Shown piece by piece: positions 1 through 6,098 of a DNA stretch of 6,701 nt. Positions within the stretch are counted from its first letter, which is position 1. Each line of letters opens with the position of its first letter. Source of the DNA: an uncultured Blautia sp. (GTDB taxonomy: Bacteria > Bacillota > Clostridia > Lachnospirales > Lachnospiraceae); NCBI GenBank assembly GCA_900547615.1, contig URHH01000137.1:1-6701 (forward strand), read 5' to 3'. The notes beneath the pieces are model-generated. The model searched no databases, was not told the DNA's origin, and saw only the letters and a program-made list of their open reading frames with translations. A program made the translations under genes and the position numbers.

Positions 1-2
1 TG

Positions 3-812
3 AAGGTGGGAACAAGCCAGTATGAAGCTCCAACCTGTCTCTGCTGGCGGGTGGAGCAGAAGGACTACTGCGTAGGGCTGGAAGCGGAGTATTTTGCAAG
101 AGAAAAAGGCGGTGTTTTAATAGACCGCCTCTACGAAATCGTGGAAAAAGAAGAAAAAGTCCAGATCTGCGGAGAACAGAGAGAACCCTGGGAGCTTCTC
201 GCAGGATTTTTAAACGGAATGCTCAGATTTCTGGGCGTGATGGACATTGTAAAAAATACAAAATGCCTTGTGATTACGGCGCCTTCCATTCATAACACGC
301 AGGTGAAAAATTTCCGGAAAGCATGCGAATATCTGGGATTTCCGGAAGAAAAATATATGATGATGGATTACGGGGAAAGCTTTTATTATTATGCTATGAC
401 CCAGAAGCGGGAGACATGGAACAGAAGCGTTGCGTGGTACGCATTTAAAGGAAAGCACGTGACCTTTCGAAAACTTACCATTCAGCCTTCAGTCAAGCCT
501 GCGCTTGTGAAACTGGAAGAGCCGGAGGAGACAACGCTTTCAGGAGACGGGGAGATGCTTGACGATTCTTTCTGCCGGTTTATCGGAAAAACCTTAGGCG
601 CAGAGCTTTATTCCAGCATACAGATTACAGGAGACGGCTTTGACCAGCAGTGGGCGCAGCAGTCTGTAAAAATGCTCTGTTTCCAGAAGAGAAAAGTTTT
701 TTACGGAAATAATCTTTTCGCAAAGGGAGCGTGTGCCGCAGGAAAAGAGAGGCTTGAGGATAAACGCCTCCGCGGGGACAGCATCCATAGGAAAGCGGAT
801 ACCGCTATCTAA
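3..812 (+). CDS. Hsp70/actin-like protein of unknown function (DUF5716-like), N-terminal and central part, cut at the left edge and ended by a frameshift
   Basis: The frame is open to the left edge (codon AAG at 3-5), so the GTG at 6 is probably internal; it has no visible ribosome site. I would expect about 40 more residues upstream, including the first nucleotide-binding loop of the actin/Hsp70 fold. Counting from that GTG, residues 207-212 (ITGDGF) look like the second phosphate/adenosine loop of Hsp70-type ATPases. Residues 238-243 (FAKGAC) match the 'A-x-GAA' helix start that follows it in Hsp70. The family name DUF5716 is from memory of Lachnospiraceae proteins and was not searched. No function is known to me. 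Up to about residue 262 the frame reads like the family; the last few residues before the TAA at 810-812 do not, and the rest of the protein continues in another frame. ATP binding is inferred from the fold resemblance only. Confidence 0.6.
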   Translation, partial: KVGTSQYEAPTCLCWRVEQKDYCVGLEAEYFAREKGGVLIDRLYEIVEKEEKVQICGEQREPWELLAGFLNGMLRFLGVMDIVKNTKCLVITAPSIHNTQVKNFRKACEYLGFPEEKYMMMDYGESFYYYAMTQKRETWNRSVAWYAFKGKHVTFRKLTIQPSVKPALVKLEEPEETTLSGDGEMLDDSFCRFIGKTLGAELYSSIQITGDGFDQQWAQQSVKMLCFQKRKVFYGNNLFAKGACAAGKERLEDKRLRGDSIHRKADTAI

Positions 813-835
813 GTGATTCTGTTGTTTTAACAGAG
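788..835 (+). other. Frameshift junction splitting the Hsp70-like gene
   Basis: The upstream frame (codons starting at positions divisible by 3) stops at 810-812. The downstream frame is open from just after the TAG at 788-790 and reads GYRYLSDSVVLTEVGMDM into the C-terminal part. One extra A in the AAA run at 792-794 would give AGG AAA AGC GGA TAC and a single continuous frame. The simplest reading is therefore loss of one base in the gene, or a one-base sequencing or assembly error. No convincing slippery heptamer is present, so programmed frameshifting is unlikely. Confidence 0.7.
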
Positions 836-1168
836 GTGGGAATGGATATGCGCGTCATGGGTTCTCCTGCCTATTATCCGCTTATTACAGGCGGTAAAAA
901 CTGGTATGAATGCAAGGGAAGCTGCGAGCTGATCCTTGACGATACAAAGGAACTTGTATTTGTTGTGGGACATCTTGGGGAGACAGAGAAAAAACGGGTT
1001 TCCATGCAGCTTCCGGGGCTTCCGAAGCGACCGAACAAGACAACGCGTCTTCTTGTGGAGCTTTCCTATGTGTCACGGAAGGAATGCAGGATCACGGTAA
1101 AGGATCTTGGCTTTGGAGAGATGTATCCGGGCAGCAATAAGGTGTGGGAAGAATCCACACAGTGGTAG
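836..1168 (+). CDS. C-terminal part of the frameshifted Hsp70-like (DUF5716-like) protein
   Basis: This 110-residue frame continues the protein above. Its conserved-looking features are GMDMRV near the start, the stretch AYYPLI...NWYE, an acidic beta-strand region (ELILDD), and DLGFGEMYPGS near the end. I recall this as the C-terminal domain of the same family, a beta-rich segment of about 110 residues after the ATPase-like part. A GTG at 836 or ATG at 842 with GAGGTGG in front could restart translation. That purine run also encodes the Glu-Val-Gly expected from the family, so it need not be a real ribosome site. The stop TAG (1166-1168) overlaps the ribosome site of the next gene, so the two are co-transcribed. 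I judge this a fragment of one gene rather than an independent small gene. Confidence 0.6.
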   Translation: MGMDMRVMGSPAYYPLITGGKNWYECKGSCELILDDTKELVFVVGHLGETEKKRVSMQLPGLPKRPNKTTRLLVELSYVSRKECRITVKDLGFGEMYPGSNKVWEESTQW

Positions 1169-1180
1169 AGGAGGAAGGAT

Positions 1181-1963
1181 ATGAGCAGCTACATTCTGTG
1201 CCAGACAAAAAAGGCGGAAAAGCCGTATTATATTGAGAATATCAGCACCAACATTTATTCTATAGAGGAGCTTTGCTATTACCTGTACCACAATCTTTAT
1301 CTGATCGATTCCACGATCATCAATGAAGGGCTGTGTAAATGGCTGGAGGAGGAGCTGGAGCTTACAAGGCTTGCGGCAAAGCTCCGTCCGTACCTTGGAA
1401 AATTTGCAGGTGCGGAGGATATTTTATATCCTGTTTTTAAAGAAATTAATTATCTGACTTACGAGGAACTTCGTGTTCTGAACGGAAAGATCGCGAAGCT
1501 GAACAAAGAAGAGCTTCCTGTACGGGAAAAGAAAAAAGGGGACGCCCTTGTGGAAAACGGAATGTACGTAAACGCTATTCACGTTTATCAGAAGCTTCTG
1601 GAATGCAGTGAAAGATTAAAGGGACAGCCGGAGCTTACAGAGAGTATATACCATAATTTAGGGTGCGCCTACAGCTATCTGTTTCAGATGGAAAAAGCGC
1701 TGGAATATTTCCAGAAGGCATACGAAGTAAGTAAAAGTGAAAAAGAGATGAAAACATATCTTCTGGCATATAAAAGTCTTCACACACCGAAGGAGTATGA
1801 GAGCAGAGTAAAGGAGTTAAAGCCTGGAGAAACAGTTTTGAAAGAAGTAAAAGAAGCCATCGCGCATTTTGAGAGAGCGCCGGAAAATAAGATAGCTTCC
1901 GGAGATATTGACAGAATGCTGGAAGGTTTTATAAAAGAATATCACAGGAGCACAGGAGCCTGA
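1181..1963 (+). CDS. TPR-repeat protein of unknown function
   Basis: This is a cytoplasmic protein of 260 residues with no signal peptide or membrane segment. The ATG at 1181 has AGAGGAGG at 1167-1174, six bases upstream. The N-terminal 60 residues are distinctive: residues 15-42 (KPYYIE, then TNIYSIEELCYYLYHN) match the start of a Lachnospiraceae family I recall next to DUF5716-like genes. Residues 114-147 and 155-188 form two tetratricopeptide repeats. The second is clear, with NLGCAY at 159-164 and a consensus second helix at 172-181 (KALEYFQKAY). The tail from about 200 is charged and helical. TPR repeats bind other proteins, and the upstream neighbour is an Hsp70-like protein, so an Hsp70/TPR co-chaperone-like pairing is a reasonable inference without direct evidence. 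The gene lies 12 bases after the Hsp70-like gene and 13 bases before dinB, in one apparent operon. Confidence 0.75.
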   Translation: MSSYILCQTKKAEKPYYIENISTNIYSIEELCYYLYHNLYLIDSTIINEGLCKWLEEELELTRLAAKLRPYLGKFAGAEDILYPVFKEINYLTYEELRVLNGKIAKLNKEELPVREKKKGDALVENGMYVNAIHVYQKLLECSERLKGQPELTESIYHNLGCAYSYLFQMEKALEYFQKAYEVSKSEKEMKTYLLAYKSLHTPKEYESRVKELKPGETVLKEVKEAIAHFERAPENKIASGDIDRMLEGFIKEYHRSTGA

Positions 1964-1976
1964 GAAAGGTGGAAAA

Positions 1977-3182
1977 ATGCAGAAACGGATTATTTTTCAC
2001 ATAGATGTAAATTCTGCTTTTTTATCCTGGGAGTCTGTATACAGAATGGAGGTCCTTCATGAAACAGTGGACCTCCGGACCATTCCCTCAGCTATTGGGG
2101 GAGACGAAAAAAAGCGTCGCGGCGTAATTCTGGCAAAATCCATTCCTGCCAAAGCTTTTGGGGTTCGGACAGGAGAGAGCATCATGGAAGCCAGAAAGAA
2201 ATGTCCGGCGCTTTCTCTCGTACCGGCAAATCATGAGTTATACAGGCAGAAATCCAGGGAATTTATTGCGCTTTTACATGAGTATTCCCCTGATGTGGAG
2301 CAGTATTCTATTGATGAGGCGTTTGTGGATATGACGGGGATGCAGGTTTTGTTCGGAAAGCCTTTGGAGGCAGCGGATAAGATACGAAGAAGGATTAAGG
2401 AGGAACTTGGATTTACCGTAAATATTGGAATCTCCGAAAACAAGTATCTTGCAAAAATGGCGTCAGATTTTGAAAAGCCGGATAAAGTGCATACTCTGTT
2501 TCCAGAGGAAATCCAGAAAAAAATGTGGCCGCTTCCTGTAGGAAATCTTCTTTTTGTAGGAAAAGCCACTGTAAAGAAGCTGGAAAAAATGGGAATCCAG
2601 ACAATAGGACAGCTTGCAGCCTGTGATAAGGAGCTTTTAAAAGAAAATTTAAAGAAGCAGGGGGAGAGTATCTGGAATTTTGCAAACGGCATTGATTTTT
2701 CTCTTGTGCAGCCTGTTCCGGAACGAAATAAAGGGTATGGGAACAGCACGACCATAAGCTTTGACGTGACAGACGGGGAGGCTGCAAAAACGGTTCTTCT
2801 GGCTCTTTCGGAATCGGTAGGCAGCAGGCTTCGGGCAGACGGTGTAAAAATCCAGGTGGTAAGCGTTACCATTAAGGATAACCAGCTTCATAAAATGTCC
2901 CATCAGATGGTGCTGGATTCTGCCACAGATATTACAAATGAAATCTACCTTTCCGCCTGCCGTCTTTTTGAAGAGCTGTGGGACGGACGCCCTATCCGTC
3001 TTCTGGGGATACAGACGAGCAGGACAAAGGAGGAAGAAGCAAGACAGTTCTCGCTGTTTGATGAAGAAACCGGGTATGAAAAATGGGAACAGATGGATCA
3101 TGCAGTTGACGAAATACGGAAAAAATTTGGCAAAGATGCTGTAAAAAGAGCCGCTTTTTTGAAAAATCCTCTTGACGAATGA
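1977..3182 (+). CDS. dinB: DNA polymerase IV, Y-family translesion polymerase
   Basis: This is a low-fidelity DNA polymerase that copies past damaged template bases. It has 401 residues, slightly longer than the roughly 350 of E. coli DinB, and appears complete. The catalytic acidic residues are D10 (in HIDVNSAF), D113 and E114 (in SIDEAF). F15 sits at the steric gate that excludes ribonucleotides. The palm continues to about 175, a helix-hairpin-helix lies at 186-214 (LPVGNLLFVGK...GIQTIGQL), and the little-finger domain runs from about 245 to 350. QFSLF at 357-361 is a sliding-clamp binding motif, followed by the helical tail seen in Clostridia homologues. The usual dNTP-contacting Tyr and Arg of the 'YPAR' loop read I56 and K59 here, as I recall for this clade. 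AGGTGG at 1967-1972 precedes the ATG. No LexA-type operator is visible upstream, and the gene appears to be carried on the TPR-gene transcript. Confidence 0.95.
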   Translation: MQKRIIFHIDVNSAFLSWESVYRMEVLHETVDLRTIPSAIGGDEKKRRGVILAKSIPAKAFGVRTGESIMEARKKCPALSLVPANHELYRQKSREFIALLHEYSPDVEQYSIDEAFVDMTGMQVLFGKPLEAADKIRRRIKEELGFTVNIGISENKYLAKMASDFEKPDKVHTLFPEEIQKKMWPLPVGNLLFVGKATVKKLEKMGIQTIGQLAACDKELLKENLKKQGESIWNFANGIDFSLVQPVPERNKGYGNSTTISFDVTDGEAAKTVLLALSESVGSRLRADGVKIQVVSVTIKDNQLHKMSHQMVLDSATDITNEIYLSACRLFEELWDGRPIRLLGIQTSRTKEEEARQFSLFDEETGYEKWEQMDHAVDEIRKKFGKDAVKRAAFLKNPLDE

Positions 3183-3200
3183 GCAAAACAGGAATATCAT
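3172..3200 (+). promoter_or_regulatory. Predicted sigma-A-type promoter of the TRAP transporter operon
   Basis: TTGACG (3172-3177) and TATCAT (3195-3200) each match the consensus at five of six bases and are separated by an ideal 17 bases. The -35 box lies within the last codons of dinB. Transcription would start near 3207, giving a leader of about 65 bases before the ATG at 3271. This supports a transporter operon that can be expressed independently of dinB. Confidence 0.6.
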
Positions 3201-3256
3201 TGCTTTAATAAGTTAAAAAGGCAAACAGGTAAAACTGAAAAGCCTGAAAGCAATGA
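3197..3256 (+). repeat. 10-bp perfect inverted repeat around the TRAP operon leader
   Basis: TCATTGCTTT (3197-3206) pairs perfectly with AAAGCAATGA (3247-3256). Between the arms, AGGC (3219-3222) pairs with GCCT (3242-3245) and CAG (3226-3228) with CTG (3235-3237), so one long interrupted hairpin can be drawn. The left arm covers the end of the -10 box and the right arm ends in the first base of the ribosome site. No T-run follows, so it is not an ordinary terminator. In a transcript read through from dinB the hairpin could form next to the ribosome site; in a transcript from the predicted promoter the left arm would be missing. It could instead be a two-part operator in DNA. Confidence 0.5.
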
Positions 3257-3263
3257 GGAGGAG
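3256..3263 (+). promoter_or_regulatory. Ribosome binding site that fixes the DctQ start at 3271
   Basis: AGGAGGAG lies seven bases before the ATG at 3271. An in-frame ATG at 3253 would place this site inside the coding region, add an unlikely basic MRRRKR start, and leave no ribosome site of its own, so 3271 is preferred. Confidence 0.75.
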
Positions 3264-3270
3264 AAAGAGA

Positions 3271-3753
3271 ATGAAAACCTACAAAAAAATCATGAACGTA
3301 GTAGCGGCAGCAGAAAAGCTTATTTTAGTTGTCTCTACGATTTTGATTTTGGTTCTCACAGTGGGAAATGTTTTCTCGCGGAAAGTGATCCATCGTTCCT
3401 GGTCTTTTACCGAGGAACTGGTAGTGGCAGTTTTTGTACTGATTACCTTAATAGCGGCAGAGCTGGTGAGCCTGACGCTTCTTACGGACCGGCTTCCGGA
3501 GAAGCTTCGTAAGCCGTCCGTACTTTTGATCACTGCTTTGAATCTTATATTTACGGCAATTCTTTTCGGATACGGCATGGATAAGGTAATTACCCAGCTT
3601 GAAAACGGAAAAAGAACCTTTGTGCTCAACTGGCCGGAGTGGATTTTCTGGTCGTTTGTTCCTATAGGGGCTGCCTGTATGATCCTTCATTTTATTGAAT
3701 GCTGTGTGGATTTTTGTAACAAAGACAGGGAAGGGGAGGTGGAGAAGAAATGA
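3271..3753 (+). CDS. TRAP transporter small permease subunit (DctQ family)
   Basis: This is the small membrane subunit of a tripartite ATP-independent periplasmic (TRAP) transporter, a secondary transporter for organic acids driven by an ion gradient. From the ATG at 3271 it has 160 residues, normal for the family. Four hydrophobic segments lie near 17-35, 48-71, 83-102 and 123-146. The signature is residues 32-49, GNVFSRKV followed by SWSFTEE, corresponding to the 'N-x-F-x-R ... W-(T/S)-EE' motif of DctQ proteins. P122-E123-W124 before the fourth helix also fits. The 'G-x-H-I' element often found after the second helix is not obvious here (residues 64-75, ELVSLTLLTDRL). The gene overlaps the next by four bases (ATGA), which implies coupled translation with its partner permease. 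An earlier in-frame start at 3253 is rejected because of the ribosome site position. Confidence 0.88.
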   Translation: MKTYKKIMNVVAAAEKLILVVSTILILVLTVGNVFSRKVIHRSWSFTEELVVAVFVLITLIAAELVSLTLLTDRLPEKLRKPSVLLITALNLIFTAILFGYGMDKVITQLENGKRTFVLNWPEWIFWSFVPIGAACMILHFIECCVDFCNKDREGEVEKK

Positions 3754-6098
3754 TAAGCGCTGTACTTTTTATATCTTTTTTTGTTTTTCTGATCCTGGGT
3801 GTGCCCATTGCAGTGTGCCTCGGCCTTTCTTCTGTATGCGCCATTCTTTACTCTGGAACTTCCCTTACGATCGTGGCAACGAATATGTACTCCGGAATCA
3901 GCAAATTCCTTCTTCTTGCAATTCCGTTTTTTGTACTTTCCGGAAATATTATGGCAAAGGCAGGAATTTCAAGAAGACTGATTAAATTTGTTGACACCTG
4001 TGTGGGACATAAAAGAGGCGGCATTGCTATTGTATGTGTCATTGTTGCCTGCTTTTTCGGCGCAATCTCCGGTTCCGGTCCTGCCACAGTAGCAGCGCTT
4101 GGGGCTGTCCTGATTCCGGCTATGGTAGAGAGAGGCGGATTTTCCGCTCCGTTTTCCACAGCGCTTATGGCAACCGCGAGTTCCATTGCCATTGTCATTC
4201 CACCAAGCATCGCCTTTGTTGTATATGCCTCTATCACAGGCGTTTCCATTGCAGATATGTTTACGGCGGGAATCGTACCCGGTATTTTGATGGGCGCGGC
4301 TCTTGTGATTGTAGTTATGATCGAGGCGAGACGGAAGAACATCCAGCCCGTTCAGAAAAAAGCCACTGCGAAAGAACGGTGGACAGCATTTAAAGACGCA
4401 TTCTGGGGATTTTTAATGCCGGTTATTATTCTCGGAGGAATTTACGGAGGAATCTTTACTCCTACTGAGGCAGCAGCCGTTTCTGTTGTGTACGGCCTTT
4501 TTGTAGGCATGGTAATTTACAGGGAGGGTTCTTTTAAGGATCTGTTTGATATTCTTGTAGATTCTGCAAAAACAACAGGCGGAATCATGTTGATCGTGGC
4601 AAGTGCGTCTCTGTTTTCCTTTGTATGTACGAAATTTGGCATTGCGGAGGCAGCGTCCGCTCTTCTGGGAAGCATTGCACACAATCAGTTTGTGTTCCTT
4701 TTAATTGTAAATGTTATCTTCCTGATCGCAGGCTGCTTTATTGACGCAAACTCTGCAATGTATATTTTTATTCCGATCATGCTTCCAGTATGTAAGGCGC
4801 TTGGATACGATGTGGTTGCCTTTGGTGTAATGGCAACCGTAAACCTGGCGATCGGACAGGTAACGCCTCCTGTTGGTGTCAACCTTTTTGTAGCAATCGG
4901 AATTAAGATTAAAAAAGGACTTGAGGTAACGCTTCAGCATATTTCAAAGGCAGTTATGCCTATGATCGCAGCGTGTGTTGCGGTTTTGCTCATTGTAACG
5001 TATGTGCCGGCAGTTTCCGTTGCTCTTCCGAAAGCGCTTGCAAAGAACGGTTCTTATTCCGGAAATCAGGACGTTTCTTCCTCCGGAAGTATGAGAGAAG
5101 CAGGAGGAGAAGAGGAAGGTTTTAATACGATCGGCGATTACAGCGACCTTGACTGGCCGGAAATGACGTGGAATTTTGCATGTTCTCCAACAGAGACGAG
5201 CACATGGGCAGACGGAGGAAGAAAATTCGGCGAGCTGATGGAAAAAGCAACAGGAGGAAAAATAAAAGTAAATGTATATGCAGCCGACCAGCTTACAAAC
5301 GGAAATCAGTCAGAAGGCATTCAGGCTTTGATAGACGGGGACCCGGTACAGATTTCCATGCATTCCAACCTGATTTATTCTGCTTTTGACCCGAGATTTA
5401 ACGTAGTTTCCCTTCCGTTTATTTACGATTCCTACGAGGAGGCGGACAATAAGTTTGACGGGGAAGCCGGAGAGATGATGAAGGAGATTCTGGGAGAATA
5501 CGGTCTTCACTGCATGGGAATTGCGGAAAACGGATTCCGTGAGCTGACAAACAGTGTGCGGGAAGTAAAATCAGTGGAAGATATGAAAAACCTGAAAATC
5601 CGTGTGGCAGGCTCCAACCTCCTTATGGAATGCTATAAGAGATGGGGAGCAGACGCTACAAATATGAACTGGTCGGAAACATATACCGCGCTGCAGCAGA
5701 ATACTGTGGAGGGGCAGGAAAACCCGCTTCCGGCTATTGACGCGGCAAGCGTACAGGAGGTGCAGCCTTACTGTTCTATGTGGGATGCAGTTTATGACTG
5801 TCTTTTCTTCTGTATCAATCAGGAGATTTACGACAGTCTGACACCAAAACAGCAGGCAGTTGTAGATGAGGCAGGTCAGAAAGCAGTAGAATATGAGCGC
5901 TATATCAACCGTGCAGGAGATGAGGAAATCACCTCCCGCTGGGCAGAGAAAAACGGCGTTACGATCACCGAAAAAGAAGAGATGGATATTGACTCCTTTA
6001 AAGAAGCTGTGAACGGTATTGACGAGTGGTATATTAAGGAACTGGAAAGCCAGGGATATGAGAATGCCCGCAGTCTTGTGGAGGTCTTCTGTTCTTAA
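3750..6098 (+). CDS. TRAP transporter large permease fused to its solute-binding protein (DctM-DctP fusion)
   Basis: This 782-residue protein joins two TRAP components that are normally separate. Residues 1-430 are a full DctM permease, the ion-coupled transport subunit. Its family motifs are GAISGSGPAT (about 104-113), PPSIAFVVYA (near 150-160), FTPTEAAA (236-243) and GQVTPPVG (369-376), and the last helix ends in YVPAVSVALP (418-427). Residues 431-470 are a Gly/Ser/Glu-rich linker. Residues 471-782 are a complete DctP-type binding domain. It starts at the first beta strand (TWNFAC), then has TGGKIKVNVY (501-510), FRELTN (596-601), LKIRV with R618 as the expected carboxylate-binding arginine, and ETYTALQQNTVEGQENP (643-659). 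The domain lacks its own signal peptide and lipobox. GGAGGT at 3735-3740 precedes the start, which overlaps the DctQ stop. No separate binding-protein gene lies in the window. The substrate is unknown, probably an organic acid. The stop overlaps that of the convergent LysR gene. Confidence 0.9.
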   Translation: MISAVLFISFFVFLILGVPIAVCLGLSSVCAILYSGTSLTIVATNMYSGISKFLLLAIPFFVLSGNIMAKAGISRRLIKFVDTCVGHKRGGIAIVCVIVACFFGAISGSGPATVAALGAVLIPAMVERGGFSAPFSTALMATASSIAIVIPPSIAFVVYASITGVSIADMFTAGIVPGILMGAALVIVVMIEARRKNIQPVQKKATAKERWTAFKDAFWGFLMPVIILGGIYGGIFTPTEAAAVSVVYGLFVGMVIYREGSFKDLFDILVDSAKTTGGIMLIVASASLFSFVCTKFGIAEAASALLGSIAHNQFVFLLIVNVIFLIAGCFIDANSAMYIFIPIMLPVCKALGYDVVAFGVMATVNLAIGQVTPPVGVNLFVAIGIKIKKGLEVTLQHISKAVMPMIAACVAVLLIVTYVPAVSVALPKALAKNGSYSGNQDVSSSGSMREAGGEEEGFNTIGDYSDLDWPEMTWNFACSPTETSTWADGGRKFGELMEKATGGKIKVNVYAADQLTNGNQSEGIQALIDGDPVQISMHSNLIYSAFDPRFNVVSLPFIYDSYEEADNKFDGEAGEMMKEILGEYGLHCMGIAENGFRELTNSVREVKSVEDMKNLKIRVAGSNLLMECYKRWGADATNMNWSETYTALQQNTVEGQENPLPAIDAASVQEVQPYCSMWDAVYDCLFFCINQEIYDSLTPKQQAVVDEAGQKAVEYERYINRAGDEEITSRWAEKNGVTITEKEEMDIDSFKEAVNGIDEWYIKELESQGYENARSLVEVFCS
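5040..5159 (+). other. Linker joining the DctM and DctP domains
   Basis: These bases encode residues 431-470 of the fusion, rich in Gly, Ser, Asn, Asp and Glu, with no hydrophobic core and no cysteine. In composition it resembles the flexible spacer found after the lipid-anchored cysteine of Gram-positive binding proteins, but here it directly follows the last DctM helix. No stop codon interrupts it, and no start codon with a ribosome site and signal peptide follows, so the binding domain cannot readily be made and exported separately. Confidence 0.75.

Noticed and set aside
786..800. Programmed -1 frameshifting in the Hsp70-like gene
   Set aside because: The codons AGG AAA GCG do not form an X-XXY-YYZ slippery heptamer and no strong downstream structure is evident; simple base loss explains it better.
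2231..3200. Long open frames on the minus strand over dinB (up to 213 residues)
   Set aside because: They have no ribosome sites or recognisable motifs and lie opposite a strongly conserved dinB; they are shadows of its codon usage.
3197..3256. Inverted repeat as a rho-independent terminator for dinB
   Set aside because: The arms are 40 bases apart, the stem is AT-rich, and purines rather than a T-run follow.
3245..3258. Possible catabolite-control (cre-like) site, TGAAAGCAATGAGG
   Set aside because: It lacks the central CG and the terminal CA of the consensus, and its bases are already explained by the inverted-repeat arm and the ribosome site.
3253..3270. Upstream ATG start for the DctQ subunit at 3253
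   Set aside because: The clear AGGAGGAG site would fall inside the coding sequence and nothing precedes 3253 as a ribosome site; 3271 fits the family start.
3695..4393. Other-frame plus-strand ORFs (3695-3985, 4034-4393) within the transporter genes
   Set aside because: They overlap well-supported TRAP coding sequence, have odd Cys/Arg/His-rich composition and no family resemblance.
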